Source: Bacillus sp. sid0103
GTDB taxonomy: Bacteria > Bacillota > Bacilli > Bacillales_B > DSM-18226
Assembly (NCBI RefSeq): GCF_019219025.1
Contig: NZ_JAHUWN010000062.1
Location: 1 to 8,259, forward strand
Reading direction: 5' to 3'
DNA: 8,259 nt
A model generated the notes under the pieces. The model made no database searches. It had not been told where the DNA came from and worked only from the letters and a program-made list of their open reading frames with translations. Shown piece by piece: positions 1-5,556 of the stretch (positions are counted from its first letter, which is position 1; every line of letters begins with the position of its first letter). The position numbers and the translations under genes were made by a program.

Positions 1-1
1 G

Positions 2-361
2 ACGTATGAAGAAGGCACCTTCTGCTCAATAGCTTCTTTAAAGGGAATAAGAGACCGGACGATTCTTGTATCAGGTTTTTCAAAAGGCTTTGCCATGACA
101 GGGTGGAGATTAGGTTTTATATGTGCCCCTGATTACTTTACGCAACAGATAGTAAAGTTCGAACATAGTAAAGAATTGTTCGAGTGGATTCAAGCGGGAG
201 CGCATGTTTACGTTTGCGGAGACGAAAAAAACATGGCACATGATGTTCAAAAAACACTTGTTGATATTATTCATCAAGAGGGCGGCTTAAGCAAAGAAAA
301 GTCGGAAGAATATCTAGCTAATATGCAACAACAAAAACGATATCAACGCGATGTATATTAA
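2..361 (+). CDS. cysJ: In-frame chimera: aminotransferase fragment fused to C-terminus of sulfite reductase flavoprotein CysJ (5' partial)
   Basis: The frame is open from base 2, so the gene begins outside the window; the ATG at 95 is internal. Residues 1 to about 52 read like a class I/II PLP aminotransferase (PatA/AspC type), including SGFSKGFAMTGWRLGF, in which the lysine at 83-85 would be the Schiff-base residue. From about base 159 the protein becomes the CysJ C-terminus: EHSKELFEW, then the NADPH-domain motif YVCGDEKNMAHDV, and the family ending YLANMQQQKRYQRDVY. In a normal CysJ (about 600 residues) an FMN-binding flavodoxin domain, an FAD domain and most of the NADPH domain precede this point; all are absent here. 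The stop lies 23 bases before cysI, the usual cysJI operon spacing. The product should be unable to pass electrons to CysI. A genomic deletion fusion and an assembly chimera are both possible. Family calls are confident; origin of the join is not. Confidence 0.8.
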   Translation, partial: TYEEGTFCSIASLKGIRDRTILVSGFSKGFAMTGWRLGFICAPDYFTQQIVKFEHSKELFEWIQAGAHVYVCGDEKNMAHDVQKTLVDIIHQEGGLSKEKSEEYLANMQQQKRYQRDVY

Positions 362-367
362 TATAAA

Positions 368-376
368 AGGAAGGAG
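368..376 (+). promoter_or_regulatory. Ribosome-binding site that fixes the TTG start of cysI
   Basis: AAGGAG at 371-376, within a purine run AGGAAGGAG, ends 8 bases before a TTG at 385. There is no ATG at a suitable distance, and the sequence right after this TTG already matches the CysI N-terminus. TTG is therefore the likely initiator. Confidence 0.75.
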
Positions 377-384
377 TTTTTAAT

Positions 385-2103
385 TTGTTAAAGACAATTT
401 TAAAAGCACCGGATGGTCTCTTAAGTGATGTTGAGCGTATTAAAAAGGAAAGTAATTATTTAAGAGGTACCATTGCTGAATCCATGGTAGAACCAATTAG
501 TTCTGGGATTTGTGATGATGACAACCGTTTAATGAAATTTCATGGAAGCTACTTACAGGATGACCGTGATCTCCGTAATGAGCGTCAAAAACAAAAACTT
601 GAGCCCGCCTATCAATTTATGATACGTGTCCGCAGGCCGGGTGGCGTAGCAACGCCAGATCAATGGCTTGTTTTGGATGAACTCTCTGAAAAGTATGGTA
701 ATGGTACATTAAAATTATCGACACGACAGGCATTTCAAATGCACGGTGTTTTAAAATGGAACATGAAAAAAACCCTTCAGGAAATCAATGCAGCTCTTAT
801 GGATACAATTGCGGCATGTGGGGATGTAAACCGAAATGTGATGTGTAACCCAAACCCGTATCAATCTAAAATACACGGTGAAGTGTATGAATGGGCCAAA
901 CTATTAAGTAATCGGTTATTACCACGTACAAGAGCCTATCATGAAATTTGGCTGGACGAACAAAAGGTTGCCGGCACTCCTGAAATGGATGAAATCGAAC
1001 CACTGTATGGGCCTCTCTATTTGCCTCGGAAATTTAAGATTGGTATTGCTGTTCCTCCATCAAATGATATAGATGTCTTTTCTCAGGACATTGGGCTAAT
1101 TGCCATTGTTAAAGATGAAAAGCTGATTGGATTTAATGTAGCATTGGGCGGCGGAATGGGGATGACACATGGTGATAAAAAAACCTACCCACAGCTTGCC
1201 AAGGTCATCGGCTTCTGTACACCAGATCGGGTCTATGATGTCGCAGAAAAAGTAATAACCATCCAACGTGATTATGGAAACCGATCTAACAGAAGTAATG
1301 CGCGGTTCAAGTATACAGTGGACTGTCTCGGATTAGAAACGGTGAAAAATGAACTGGAAAACCGTTTGGGATGGAGCTTTGAGGAAGCAAAACCATTTCA
1401 TTTTGACCATAGTGGCGACCGCTATGGCTGGGTGAAAGGTGTTCAAGGAACATGGCATTTTACGTTGTTTGTTGAAGGCGGTCGTATCGCTGATGTTGGT
1501 GATTACAAACTGAAGACTGGATTACGTGAAATTGCCAAAATCCATACAGGGGATTTTCGTCTAACCGGAAATCAAAACCTTGTTATTGCCAACGTTTCTA
1601 GTGATAAAAAGAACGAGATTAGTAAGTTGATTGAAAAATACGGTTTGACCGATGGCAAGCATTATACTGCACTTCGTCGCAGTTCAATGGCATGCGTCGC
1701 TCTACCCACATGTGGATTGGCAATGGCGGAAGCGGAACGGTATTTACCTGTTCTTCTAGATAAAATTGAGACCATCATTGACGAAAATGGACTAAGGAAT
1801 GATGAGATTACGATTCGTATGACTGGCTGCCCAAATGGTTGTGCACGTCATGCGCTTGGTGAAATCGGTTTTATTGGAAAATCACCAGGTAAATATAATA
1901 TGTATCTAGGTGCCGCATTCGATGGCAGCAGATTAAGTAAAATGTACCGTGAAAACATTGGGGAAAAAGAAATCTTAAAAGAACTACGTGTTCTCTTGTC
2001 CCGTTACGCAAAAGAACGGGAACTGGGCGATCACTTCGGAGATTTTGTTATCCGTGCCGGCATTGTTAAAGCAACAACAGACGGAACCAATTTTCATGAA
2101 TAA
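385..2103 (+). CDS. cysI: Assimilatory sulfite reductase (NADPH) hemoprotein beta subunit
   Basis: CysI catalyses the six-electron reduction of sulfite to sulfide in cysteine biosynthesis, taking electrons from the flavoprotein CysJ; it acts in the cytoplasm. The 572 residues equal the normal family length (about 570). The four cysteines that bind the 4Fe-4S cluster bridged to siroheme are present: C437-X5-C443 in CVALPTC and C482-X3-C486 in GCPNGC. The first ferredoxin-like half contains [14 protein letters not shown] (about 82-95) and the siroheme-pocket segment [10 protein letters not shown] (about 112-121). The N-terminal half also has the conserved NVMCNPNPY near residue 152. No frameshift or missing motif is visible. 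It sits 23 bases after cysJ and is followed at once by a terminator, so it is the last gene of the operon. The oddity is its partner: the neighbouring cysJ has lost its catalytic domains, so this subunit needs another electron donor or is idle. Confidence 0.97.
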   Translation: MLKTILKAPDGLLSDVERIKKESNYLRGTIAESMVEPISSGICDDDNRLMKFHGSYLQDDRDLRNERQKQKLEPAYQFMIRVRRPGGVATPDQWLVLDELSEKYGNGTLKLSTRQAFQMHGVLKWNMKKTLQEINAALMDTIAACGDVNRNVMCNPNPYQSKIHGEVYEWAKLLSNRLLPRTRAYHEIWLDEQKVAGTPEMDEIEPLYGPLYLPRKFKIGIAVPPSNDIDVFSQDIGLIAIVKDEKLIGFNVALGGGMGMTHGDKKTYPQLAKVIGFCTPDRVYDVAEKVITIQRDYGNRSNRSNARFKYTVDCLGLETVKNELENRLGWSFEEAKPFHFDHSGDRYGWVKGVQGTWHFTLFVEGGRIADVGDYKLKTGLREIAKIHTGDFRLTGNQNLVIANVSSDKKNEISKLIEKYGLTDGKHYTALRRSSMACVALPTCGLAMAEAERYLPVLLDKIETIIDENGLRNDEITIRMTGCPNGCARHALGEIGFIGKSPGKYNMYLGAAFDGSRLSKMYRENIGEKEILKELRVLLSRYAKERELGDHFGDFVIRAGIVKATTDGTNFHE

Positions 2104-2111
2104 TATAAGTT

Positions 2112-2145
2112 AGAGACAGGGATGTGCATACCTGTCTCTTTTTTT
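2112..2145 (+). terminator. Rho-independent terminator of the cys operon
   Basis: AGAGACAGG (2112-2120) pairs perfectly with CCTGTCTCT (2131-2139) around a 10-base loop. A run of T follows to 2145. It begins 8 bases after the cysI stop. Confidence 0.93.
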
Positions 2146-2214
2146 AATAAACCAGTCACTTGAACGTTTATTAAAAAGGTAATAAGAGATTTTACTTATT
2201 AATAACGGAAACGA

Positions 2215-2234
2215 TTGGGGACACTTTGGGGACA
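2215..2234. repeat. Tandem 9-bp direct repeat TTGGGGACA, period 11
   Basis: TTGGGGACA occurs at 2215-2223 and exactly again at 2226-2234, separated by CT. The 11-bp period places both copies on about the same face of the helix, as in arm-type sites bound by tyrosine integrases. A similar pair with a related sequence lies at 2486-2505. The repeat is seen directly; the integrase role is inferred. Confidence 0.7.
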
Positions 2235-2254
2235 AAATTGAGCAAACTGTTACC

Positions 2255-2302
2255 TATAACAAAAACTTGATCATAATAAGACTTATTGAAGTCCTTGTTA
2301 TA
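2255..2302. repeat. Imperfect 48-bp inverted repeat
   Basis: TATAACAA (2255-2262) pairs with TTGTTATA (2295-2302). Inside it ACTT pairs with AAGT, and AATAAG (2275-2280) with CTTATT (2282-2287) around one base. It is AT-rich and interrupted, so it is a weak hairpin. Function unknown; it may be a protein-binding dyad in the decayed element end. Confidence 0.45.
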
Positions 2303-2414
2303 ACAATAATTTCATAATTAAACTGTTGTAATAAGAAAGTATTTCCATCTTTGACAGGGGTGAGGTCACTGGATCAATAAGCTTATTCTCCCTTTGGGTA
2401 ACAAATGGAAGAAG

Positions 2415-2437
2415 AGGAGGTTTGTTAAAACCTCCTT
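2415..2437. terminator. Orphan terminator-like hairpin
   Basis: AGGAGGTTT (2415-2423) and AAACCTCCT (2428-2436) form a perfect 9-bp stem with a GTTA loop. On the plus strand TTAATTACTTATTTAAT follows; there is no pure U-tract, so termination is uncertain. No gene precedes it on either strand within several hundred bases, so the gene it once ended is probably lost. Confidence 0.5.
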
Positions 2438-2485
2438 AATTACTTATTTAATCCCATTAATAAAATTAGAAAACTAATCACATTT

Positions 2486-2505
2486 TTGGTCACAACTTGG
2501 TCACA
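2486..2505. repeat. Tandem 9-bp direct repeat TTGGTCACA, period 11
   Basis: TTGGTCACA lies at 2486-2494 and exactly again at 2497-2505, separated by AC. The pair is bracketed by an inverted CTAATC (2474-2479) and GATTAG (2506-2511). Its layout (9-bp unit, 2-bp gap) is identical to the TTGGGGACA pair 270 bases upstream, and the units differ at only two of nine positions. It lies 130 bases before the half-tRNA, a typical distance for integrase arm sites relative to an att core. That role is inferred. Confidence 0.7.
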
Positions 2506-2633
2506 GATTAGATGTTTTTATATTTAATTAAATAAAATTAAATGTTATATGACTTTATAAAAAGTGTATCAAATCAATACTTTACGGCATTAAATAAAAC
2601 TAAATGGAATTTAAAAAGATATCTTCCCTCAAA

Positions 2634-2694
2634 CTTCAAAACTGCTTGAGACCTGCCTGCCAGGTCTGGCGGGTTCGATTCCCACGAAGTCCCC
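2634..2694 (+). tRNA. selC: 3' half of a selenocysteine tRNA (truncated), likely an integration scar (att)
   Basis: From the anticodon loop CTTCAAA (2634-2640, anticodon TCA, which reads UGA) the sequence follows a tRNA-Sec pattern. It has the 3' anticodon strand ACTGC (2641-2645), then a long variable arm AGACCTG/CAGGTCT (2649-2655 with 2661-2667, 5-base loop), a T-arm GCGGG-TTCGATT-CCCAC with one C-A mismatch (2669-2685), and a 3' acceptor strand GAAGTCCC (2686-2693). The 5' half is missing. The bases before the loop do not pair with ACTGC, and no GGGACTTC-like acceptor strand lies upstream. A break exactly at the anticodon loop is characteristic of integrase crossover in a tRNA gene. No CCA is encoded at a fitting place. 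It should not be functional. Other long-arm tRNAs (Ser, Leu) are less likely because of the TCA anticodon. Confidence 0.6.
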
Positions 2695-2750
2695 AATCCA
2701 GCTATATCAAGGGTTCTAAGCTTGATGAGCAAGGGGGTCAATTGTATTCT

Positions 2751-2792
2751 TATAAAGAAATCCTCGTGTTCAACCACGAGAATTTCTTTATA
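2751..2792. terminator. Strong near-perfect hairpin, probable bidirectional terminator between selC and deoC remnants
   Basis: Arms 2751-2768 and 2775-2792 are complementary at 17 of 18 positions, with a 6-base loop TTCAAC. The outer part reads TATAAAGAAAT on one side and ATTTCTTTATA on the other, so each strand ends in a U-rich 3' arm. It lies between the plus-strand tRNA remnant and the minus-strand deoC remnant, as expected for a shared terminator of convergent genes. Confidence 0.65.
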
Positions 2793-2855
2793 ATCACTAT
2801 CAACATGTATCATATAAGTCGCTTTTTAAGCGTAAAACATGACTCTTTGTTTTTA

Positions 2856-2999
2856 TTAATAACAAGTAGAGTCTGCTTTACCAGTGAATAAGGCAACACT
2901 TGAGCTTGAACCAATTCTTGTTGCTCCCGACTCTACCAAGGCTTTCAAATCGTTAAGATCACGAACGCCGAGCTGATTTTCCCTACGCTTAACCCCATA
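2856..2999 (-). pseudogene. deoC: C-terminal remnant of deoxyribose-phosphate aldolase
   Basis: DeoC cleaves 2-deoxyribose-5-phosphate to glyceraldehyde-3-phosphate and acetaldehyde. On the minus strand a frame ending with TAA at 2856-2858 reads GVRDLNDLKALVESGATRIG, then SSSSVALFTG, then ADSTCY. GATRIG followed by a serine-rich stretch is the phosphate-binding end of DeoC, and GVRD corresponds to the end of the conserved GVKASGG(V/I)R segment. Upstream of about 2972 the match degrades: GVK is present but RRENQ stands where ASGG is expected. The rest of the enzyme, including the Schiff-base lysine, is gone, replaced by the Mrr-like gene beginning 30-odd bases away. It has no start codon or ribosome-binding site and is not functional. 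Confidence 0.7.
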
Positions 3000-3006
3000 T
3001 GTAAAT

Positions 3007-3032
3007 GATAAAATAGCACGATATTTAGTGCT
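3007..3032 (-). terminator. Weak terminator-like hairpin after the Mrr-like gene
   Basis: On the minus strand, directly after the stop codon, AGCAC pairs with GTGCT (3028-3032 with 3015-3019) around 8 bases. ATTTTAT follows. The 5-bp stem is short, so efficiency is doubtful. Confidence 0.4.
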
Positions 3033-3830
3033 TTAAAAAGAACTTGAAGATTTTTTCTTAGTTCTTTTTTTAGGAGGAAACTTATCTTCTACTAAATGTG
3101 GTGCAAGAAATTCATCCCAAGATAAGGTACTGTTATTTTCTGCTTTTACGGTTATTTTAATTTCTTCAACTAATCTAGTTTTATCCCATAATTCCACTTT
3201 TAAATCTTTCGCTTTCTTAATAGCTGAAGTTGTGAATTCTGAAGTAGTTATAATTATGGATTCACTGCATTTACAAAGATGCTGTCCATTAAAAATTTCT
3301 TGTACGGCAGATACTCCTATTGATTTTTTATATGATTTACAGTGAACTGCGGTTTTATTTATTCGGCTATTTATCTTTTTTGTAATCACTAAATCTATTC
3401 CAACATTCCTGCTTTCAGGTGTTTTACTTATATTAAATCCCTGTTTTTGAAAAAGGAATTTTATATAATTTTCAAATTCTACACCATTTAATTTAAGAAT
3501 TTCATCTAAATTGGTGGGAGGATTTTTTTTATAATATTGTTGGCGAAGTTCTTCTTTGTATTTCTTTGCTTTTTTCTTTTCGTTATTAGCGTGGCCTCTA
3601 TATAATTTTTCAAATTCGTAAAAATTTGGTTTATCAAGTGAAAATAAATTTCTTATCCACATTAGGTTAGATTTTTTTAGTTGTCTTTCAAATTTTTTCA
3701 TTTCTTTTTTAAAGTCTTGATTTACCCAGCAAGAAAAGCAGTAGCTACTGATATAAATTTTATTTTCAATTGTCAAAAGAGCCTCTATTTTGGTTTCTTT
3801 ATGCAGGGAACATTTCTTTTTTGAATCCAT
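3033..3830 (-). CDS. Mrr-type restriction endonuclease-like protein with N-terminal Cys/His cluster
   Basis: Residues about 108-230 match the Mrr catalytic domain, a PD-(D/E)XK fold found in modification-dependent (type IV) nucleases that cut foreign DNA. Visible are FENYIKFLFQKQGF (E120 in the first helix), NVGIDLVI with the metal-binding D146, AVHCKSYKKSIGVSAVQEI with K165, and the family ending ITTSEFTTSAIKKAKDLKVE LWD. The middle residue of the (E/Q)-X-K motif is H163 here, which may alter activity. The N-terminus has C7-X2-H10 and C31-X2-C34, a possible zinc site, followed by a Lys-rich helical linker (40-100). The C-terminus is a Lys/Ser-rich tail. The ATG at 3830 is supported by AAGGGG 7 bases upstream (3838-3843). 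It is clearly AT-rich compared with cysI. No methylase or specificity partner is adjacent. Function in defence is inferred from the family. Confidence 0.75.
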   Translation of the reverse strand: MDSKKKCSLHKETKIEALLTIENKIYISSYCFSCWVNQDFKKEMKKFERQLKKSNLMWIRNLFSLDKPNFYEFEKLYRGHANNEKKKAKKYKEELRQQYYKKNPPTNLDEILKLNGVEFENYIKFLFQKQGFNISKTPESRNVGIDLVITKKINSRINKTAVHCKSYKKSIGVSAVQEIFNGQHLCKCSESIIITTSEFTTSAIKKAKDLKVELWDKTRLVEEIKITVKAENNSTLSWDEFLAPHLVEDKFPPKKRTKKKSSSSF

Positions 3831-3980
3831 TGTTTCACCCCTTTGTTTAACACATTTAACCTATTTATTCTTGATTACTTTTCAATACCCTTGTTAATCC
3901 AGCATCATTTTTAATTCTTGTCTTTTTTCATTTTGCTATTGAAAAATTGGTATTTCCATTTACTATGTGAACAGAAATTT

Positions 3981-4007
3981 AAAAAAACAATCAGAAAAGG
4001 GTGACTG
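3981..4007 (-). terminator. Probable terminator of the recombinase gene
   Basis: On the minus strand CAGTC (4007-4003) pairs with GATTG (3992-3988), one G-U pair included, around a 10-base loop. Seven U residues follow (3987-3981). It starts 12 bases after the stop codon. The stem is short but the U-tract is good. Confidence 0.5.
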
Positions 4008-4019
4008 CTCATTTCGTTT

Positions 4020-5198
4020 TTAATATTTCTTTTCATCAATGTATTGCGCTGCGTCATTTTCCTTTTTCATGATTTCTTTCAAATAAATTTCCGTAGTTGT
4101 TACTTTTTTATGACCTAATGTATTTTGTATAAACAAGAGAGGAGCTCCACTTCGATGGGCTTCCTGGGCAAAATAGTGACGAAACCAATGGGGTGTCACA
4201 TTTCCTTGTTTATATTTTAGAAAATCAAAGTTGGTTTGCTTGATAATATTGGTCACATATTTAGATAAATCTCTAAAATCATAAGTCTTTCCACGATTTG
4301 TGGTAAACAATGGGGTCTCATCAGTAGAATCCAGATGTGAGGAAAGCCTTTTTCTTAACCTCAAAGCTTGGAGTCTCTCAAATACCAATTTCTTGATCAA
4401 TGCATGTCGTATTTCATCCCGTTTCCCCTGAACCCTAAGATAATATTCCCCTATTCCAGAATCGTAGTAGAGGTCACACCAACGACTTTGGGCAATCTCC
4501 TTGATCCGTATTCCAGAAGTGGCCAAAAGCGTTAACAACGCGTGATTTAGAGGATGATTTCGATAATAGTCGATTAGCGCTTTTACTTCCTCATAAGACA
4601 GGTCTCGATCCGGCCGATCCTTCATGCGTACTTCATTGTTCAGAAAAGCCGTATGTAAAGGGATTTTTATATATTCCACTTCATGCAGCCACTTCAAAAA
4701 ACTCTTGATGATGACAATTTTTCTCGCCATGGTGGCGATGCCGTACCCGATTTTCCCGTTTCGTAAGGGAGAATCGTTTTTCAACCATTCCTGATACTGC
4801 CTCACATGGCGGCGATCCACATTCTTCAGTAAGGAGCCTTCCGTAAAATCCATTACATCATTTTTTAAAAATTCTTCATGGGAAAGCAACATTCCATAAA
4901 ACTGAAGCAGATCCCGGATGTACTCCTTTTTTGTTTCTTCCTTTTTATTGTATTCCTCTTTGATATGGGACGGTTTATGAACGTAATAATACATCATCAT
5001 TTCGTCCGTGAATTTTTCATATAGATATTGTTTTTGTCTTTCATTTTTCTCGGTTAATGATTCCATATCCGAAACATAAGTAGGATTGTTTAAAAATTGT
5101 TGTAATAAATCAATCTTATCTGATGAAGGTATTCCTAGATTATTAATGGTCATGTTTACAGGTAAATTACTATTATTGAATTGATTGATATCTTCCAT
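4020..5198 (-). CDS. Tyrosine recombinase / integrase (XerC/D-like)
   Basis: Site-specific recombinase of 392 residues with a complete catalytic set. Arg I is R231 in TSGIRIKEI, the beta-hairpin lysine is K259 in VQGKRDEIRH, box II is H337-X-X-R340 in TPHWFRHYF, then H363 in LGHKKVTTT and the nucleophile Y372 in EIYL. Residues about 85-185 form the core-binding SAM-like domain (RHVRQYQEWL to IIKSFLKWL). The first 80 residues are acidic/polar and not recognised; no obvious arm-binding domain is seen. Start choice: AAAGG (5206-5210) lies only 2 bases from the ATG at 5204 but 8 from the ATG at 5198, so the second is preferred. It is divergent from the HTH gene at 5557 across an AT-rich region and probably works with it. 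It may mobilise or resolve the element carrying it; its target site is not identified here. Confidence 0.88.
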   Translation of the reverse strand: MEDINQFNNSNLPVNMTINNLGIPSSDKIDLLQQFLNNPTYVSDMESLTEKNERQKQYLYEKFTDEMMMYYYVHKPSHIKEEYNKKEETKKEYIRDLLQFYGMLLSHEEFLKNDVMDFTEGSLLKNVDRRHVRQYQEWLKNDSPLRNGKIGYGIATMARKIVIIKSFLKWLHEVEYIKIPLHTAFLNNEVRMKDRPDRDLSYEEVKALIDYYRNHPLNHALLTLLATSGIRIKEIAQSRWCDLYYDSGIGEYYLRVQGKRDEIRHALIKKLVFERLQALRLRKRLSSHLDSTDETPLFTTNRGKTYDFRDLSKYVTNIIKQTNFDFLKYKQGNVTPHWFRHYFAQEAHRSGAPLLFIQNTLGHKKVTTTEIYLKEIMKKENDAAQYIDEKKY

Positions 5199-5249
5199 AA
5201 TCATTACCTTTCTATAAATACGTTACTAAAATAATCCATATTTATTTTC

Positions 5250-5258
5250 ATTATAGCA
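5250..5258 (-). promoter_or_regulatory. Extended -10 promoter of the recombinase gene
   Basis: On the minus strand TGCTATAAT gives a perfect TATAAT with the TGN extension. The -35 area is poor (TAAAGA-like, about 17-18 bases upstream), which fits an extended -10 promoter. The start codon is about 50 bases downstream. The motif TTGGATAATGA (5271-5261) sits just upstream of this -10. Confidence 0.6.
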
Positions 5259-5309
5259 TGTCATTATCCAAATCTCTTTAAAAAGATTTATAGAATGATA
5301 TGAGAAATC

Positions 5310-5332
5310 CCTAAAAATAGTCCATTTTTAGG
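5310..5332. repeat. Perfect 9-bp inverted repeat in the divergent region
   Basis: CCTAAAAAT (5310-5318) and ATTTTTAGG (5324-5332) are exact complements around AGTCC. It lies about 55 bases upstream of the recombinase -10. It could be an operator or recombinase-binding dyad. Confidence 0.55.
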
Positions 5333-5505
5333 TATTGAACAATACTGTTTCGTAATAAAGTAAAATAAACATAATCAATCATTAAAATGCAATTAAATAT
5401 AATAAACTATATTATTTATGTTTTATTTATCAATTAAATGAAGTTAATGGTTTAATAGGCCATTTAATGAAAATTTATTAATTAATATAATGTTTTTATT
5501 GAATG

Positions 5506-5534
5506 TTGTTTCTATCATTTTCCAATGATAGAAT
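5506..5534 (+). promoter_or_regulatory. Promoter of the two-HTH gene
   Basis: TTGTTT (5506-5511) and TAGAAT (5529-5534) are separated by 17 bases, 22 bases before the ATG at 5557. The -10 is one base from consensus; the -35 is weak. The spacer is filled by a perfect dyad, which suggests repression at this promoter. Confidence 0.55.
5511..5532. promoter_or_regulatory. Candidate operator: perfect dyad overlapping the HTH-gene promoter
   Basis: TCTATCATT (5511-5519) and AATGATAGA (5524-5532) are perfect inverted copies around TTCC. The dyad covers the spacer and part of the -10. The internal TCATTTTCCAA (5515-5525) recurs at 10 of 11 positions as TCATTATCCAA at 5261-5271, by the promoter of the divergent recombinase gene. 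Autoregulation by the HTH protein is the obvious hypothesis. Confidence 0.55.
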
Positions 5535-5556
5535 AGTATAAAAGACAAGGAAAAGG

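Larger units (their letters stand above)
2146..2633. other. Gene-free AT-rich stretch between cysI and the half-tRNA; probable decayed element end
   Basis: No ORF with a ribosome-binding site or recognisable product is seen on either strand over almost 490 bases. What it holds is listed separately: two pairs of 9-bp direct repeats (2215-2234 and 2486-2505), an imperfect dyad (2255-2302) and an orphan terminator-like hairpin (2415-2436). A short stretch around 2354-2378 (GACAGGGGTGAGGTCACTGG and on) resembles the variable-loop and T-stem part of a tRNA but then diverges. Together with the half-tRNA at 2634 it looks like the non-coding end of an integrated element. Confidence 0.6.
5205..5556. 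other. AT-rich divergent regulatory region between recombinase and HTH genes
   Basis: About 350 bases, with two diverging promoters at its ends. It contains two perfect dyads (5310-5332 and 5511-5532), a repeated TCATT(A/T)TCCAA motif (5261-5271 and 5515-5525), and CAATTAAAT twice (5390-5398 and 5431-5439). The centre (5340-5500) is nearly all A and T with several TTAAT-type words. No gene fits. Promoter/operator use is likely; an origin or recombination-site role is possible but not shown. Confidence 0.6.

Noticed and set aside
149..173. Direct repeat ATAGTAAAG (149-157 and 165-173) at the aminotransferase-CysJ join, as a recombination footprint
   Set aside because: Recombination between such repeats would leave one copy, not two, and they lie in different reading frames. 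Probably coincidence.
362..384. A riboswitch or promoter ahead of cysI
   Set aside because: Only 23 bases separate it from the cysJ stop codon, enough only for the ribosome-binding site.
2600..2694. A complete tRNA gene ending at 2694
   Set aside because: The upstream bases pair neither with the ACTGC anticodon strand nor with the GAAGTCCC acceptor strand.
2574..2891. Two overlapping ORFs, one on each strand (2574-2813 minus, 2604-2891 plus)
   Set aside because: Both are translations through the tRNA half and the large hairpin; the minus one contains the typical tRNA artefact GTSWESNPPDLAG. Neither has a ribosome-binding site.
2866..2936. Inverted GTAGAGTC (2866-2873) and GACTCTAC (2929-2936) as an RNA structure or element end
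   Set aside because: They lie 55 bases apart inside the deoC remnant coding sequence; chance is the simpler explanation.
5205..5556. CRISPR-like or iteron array in the AT-rich region
   Set aside because: Repeats are few, short and unevenly spaced; no regular repeat-spacer pattern is present anywhere in the window.
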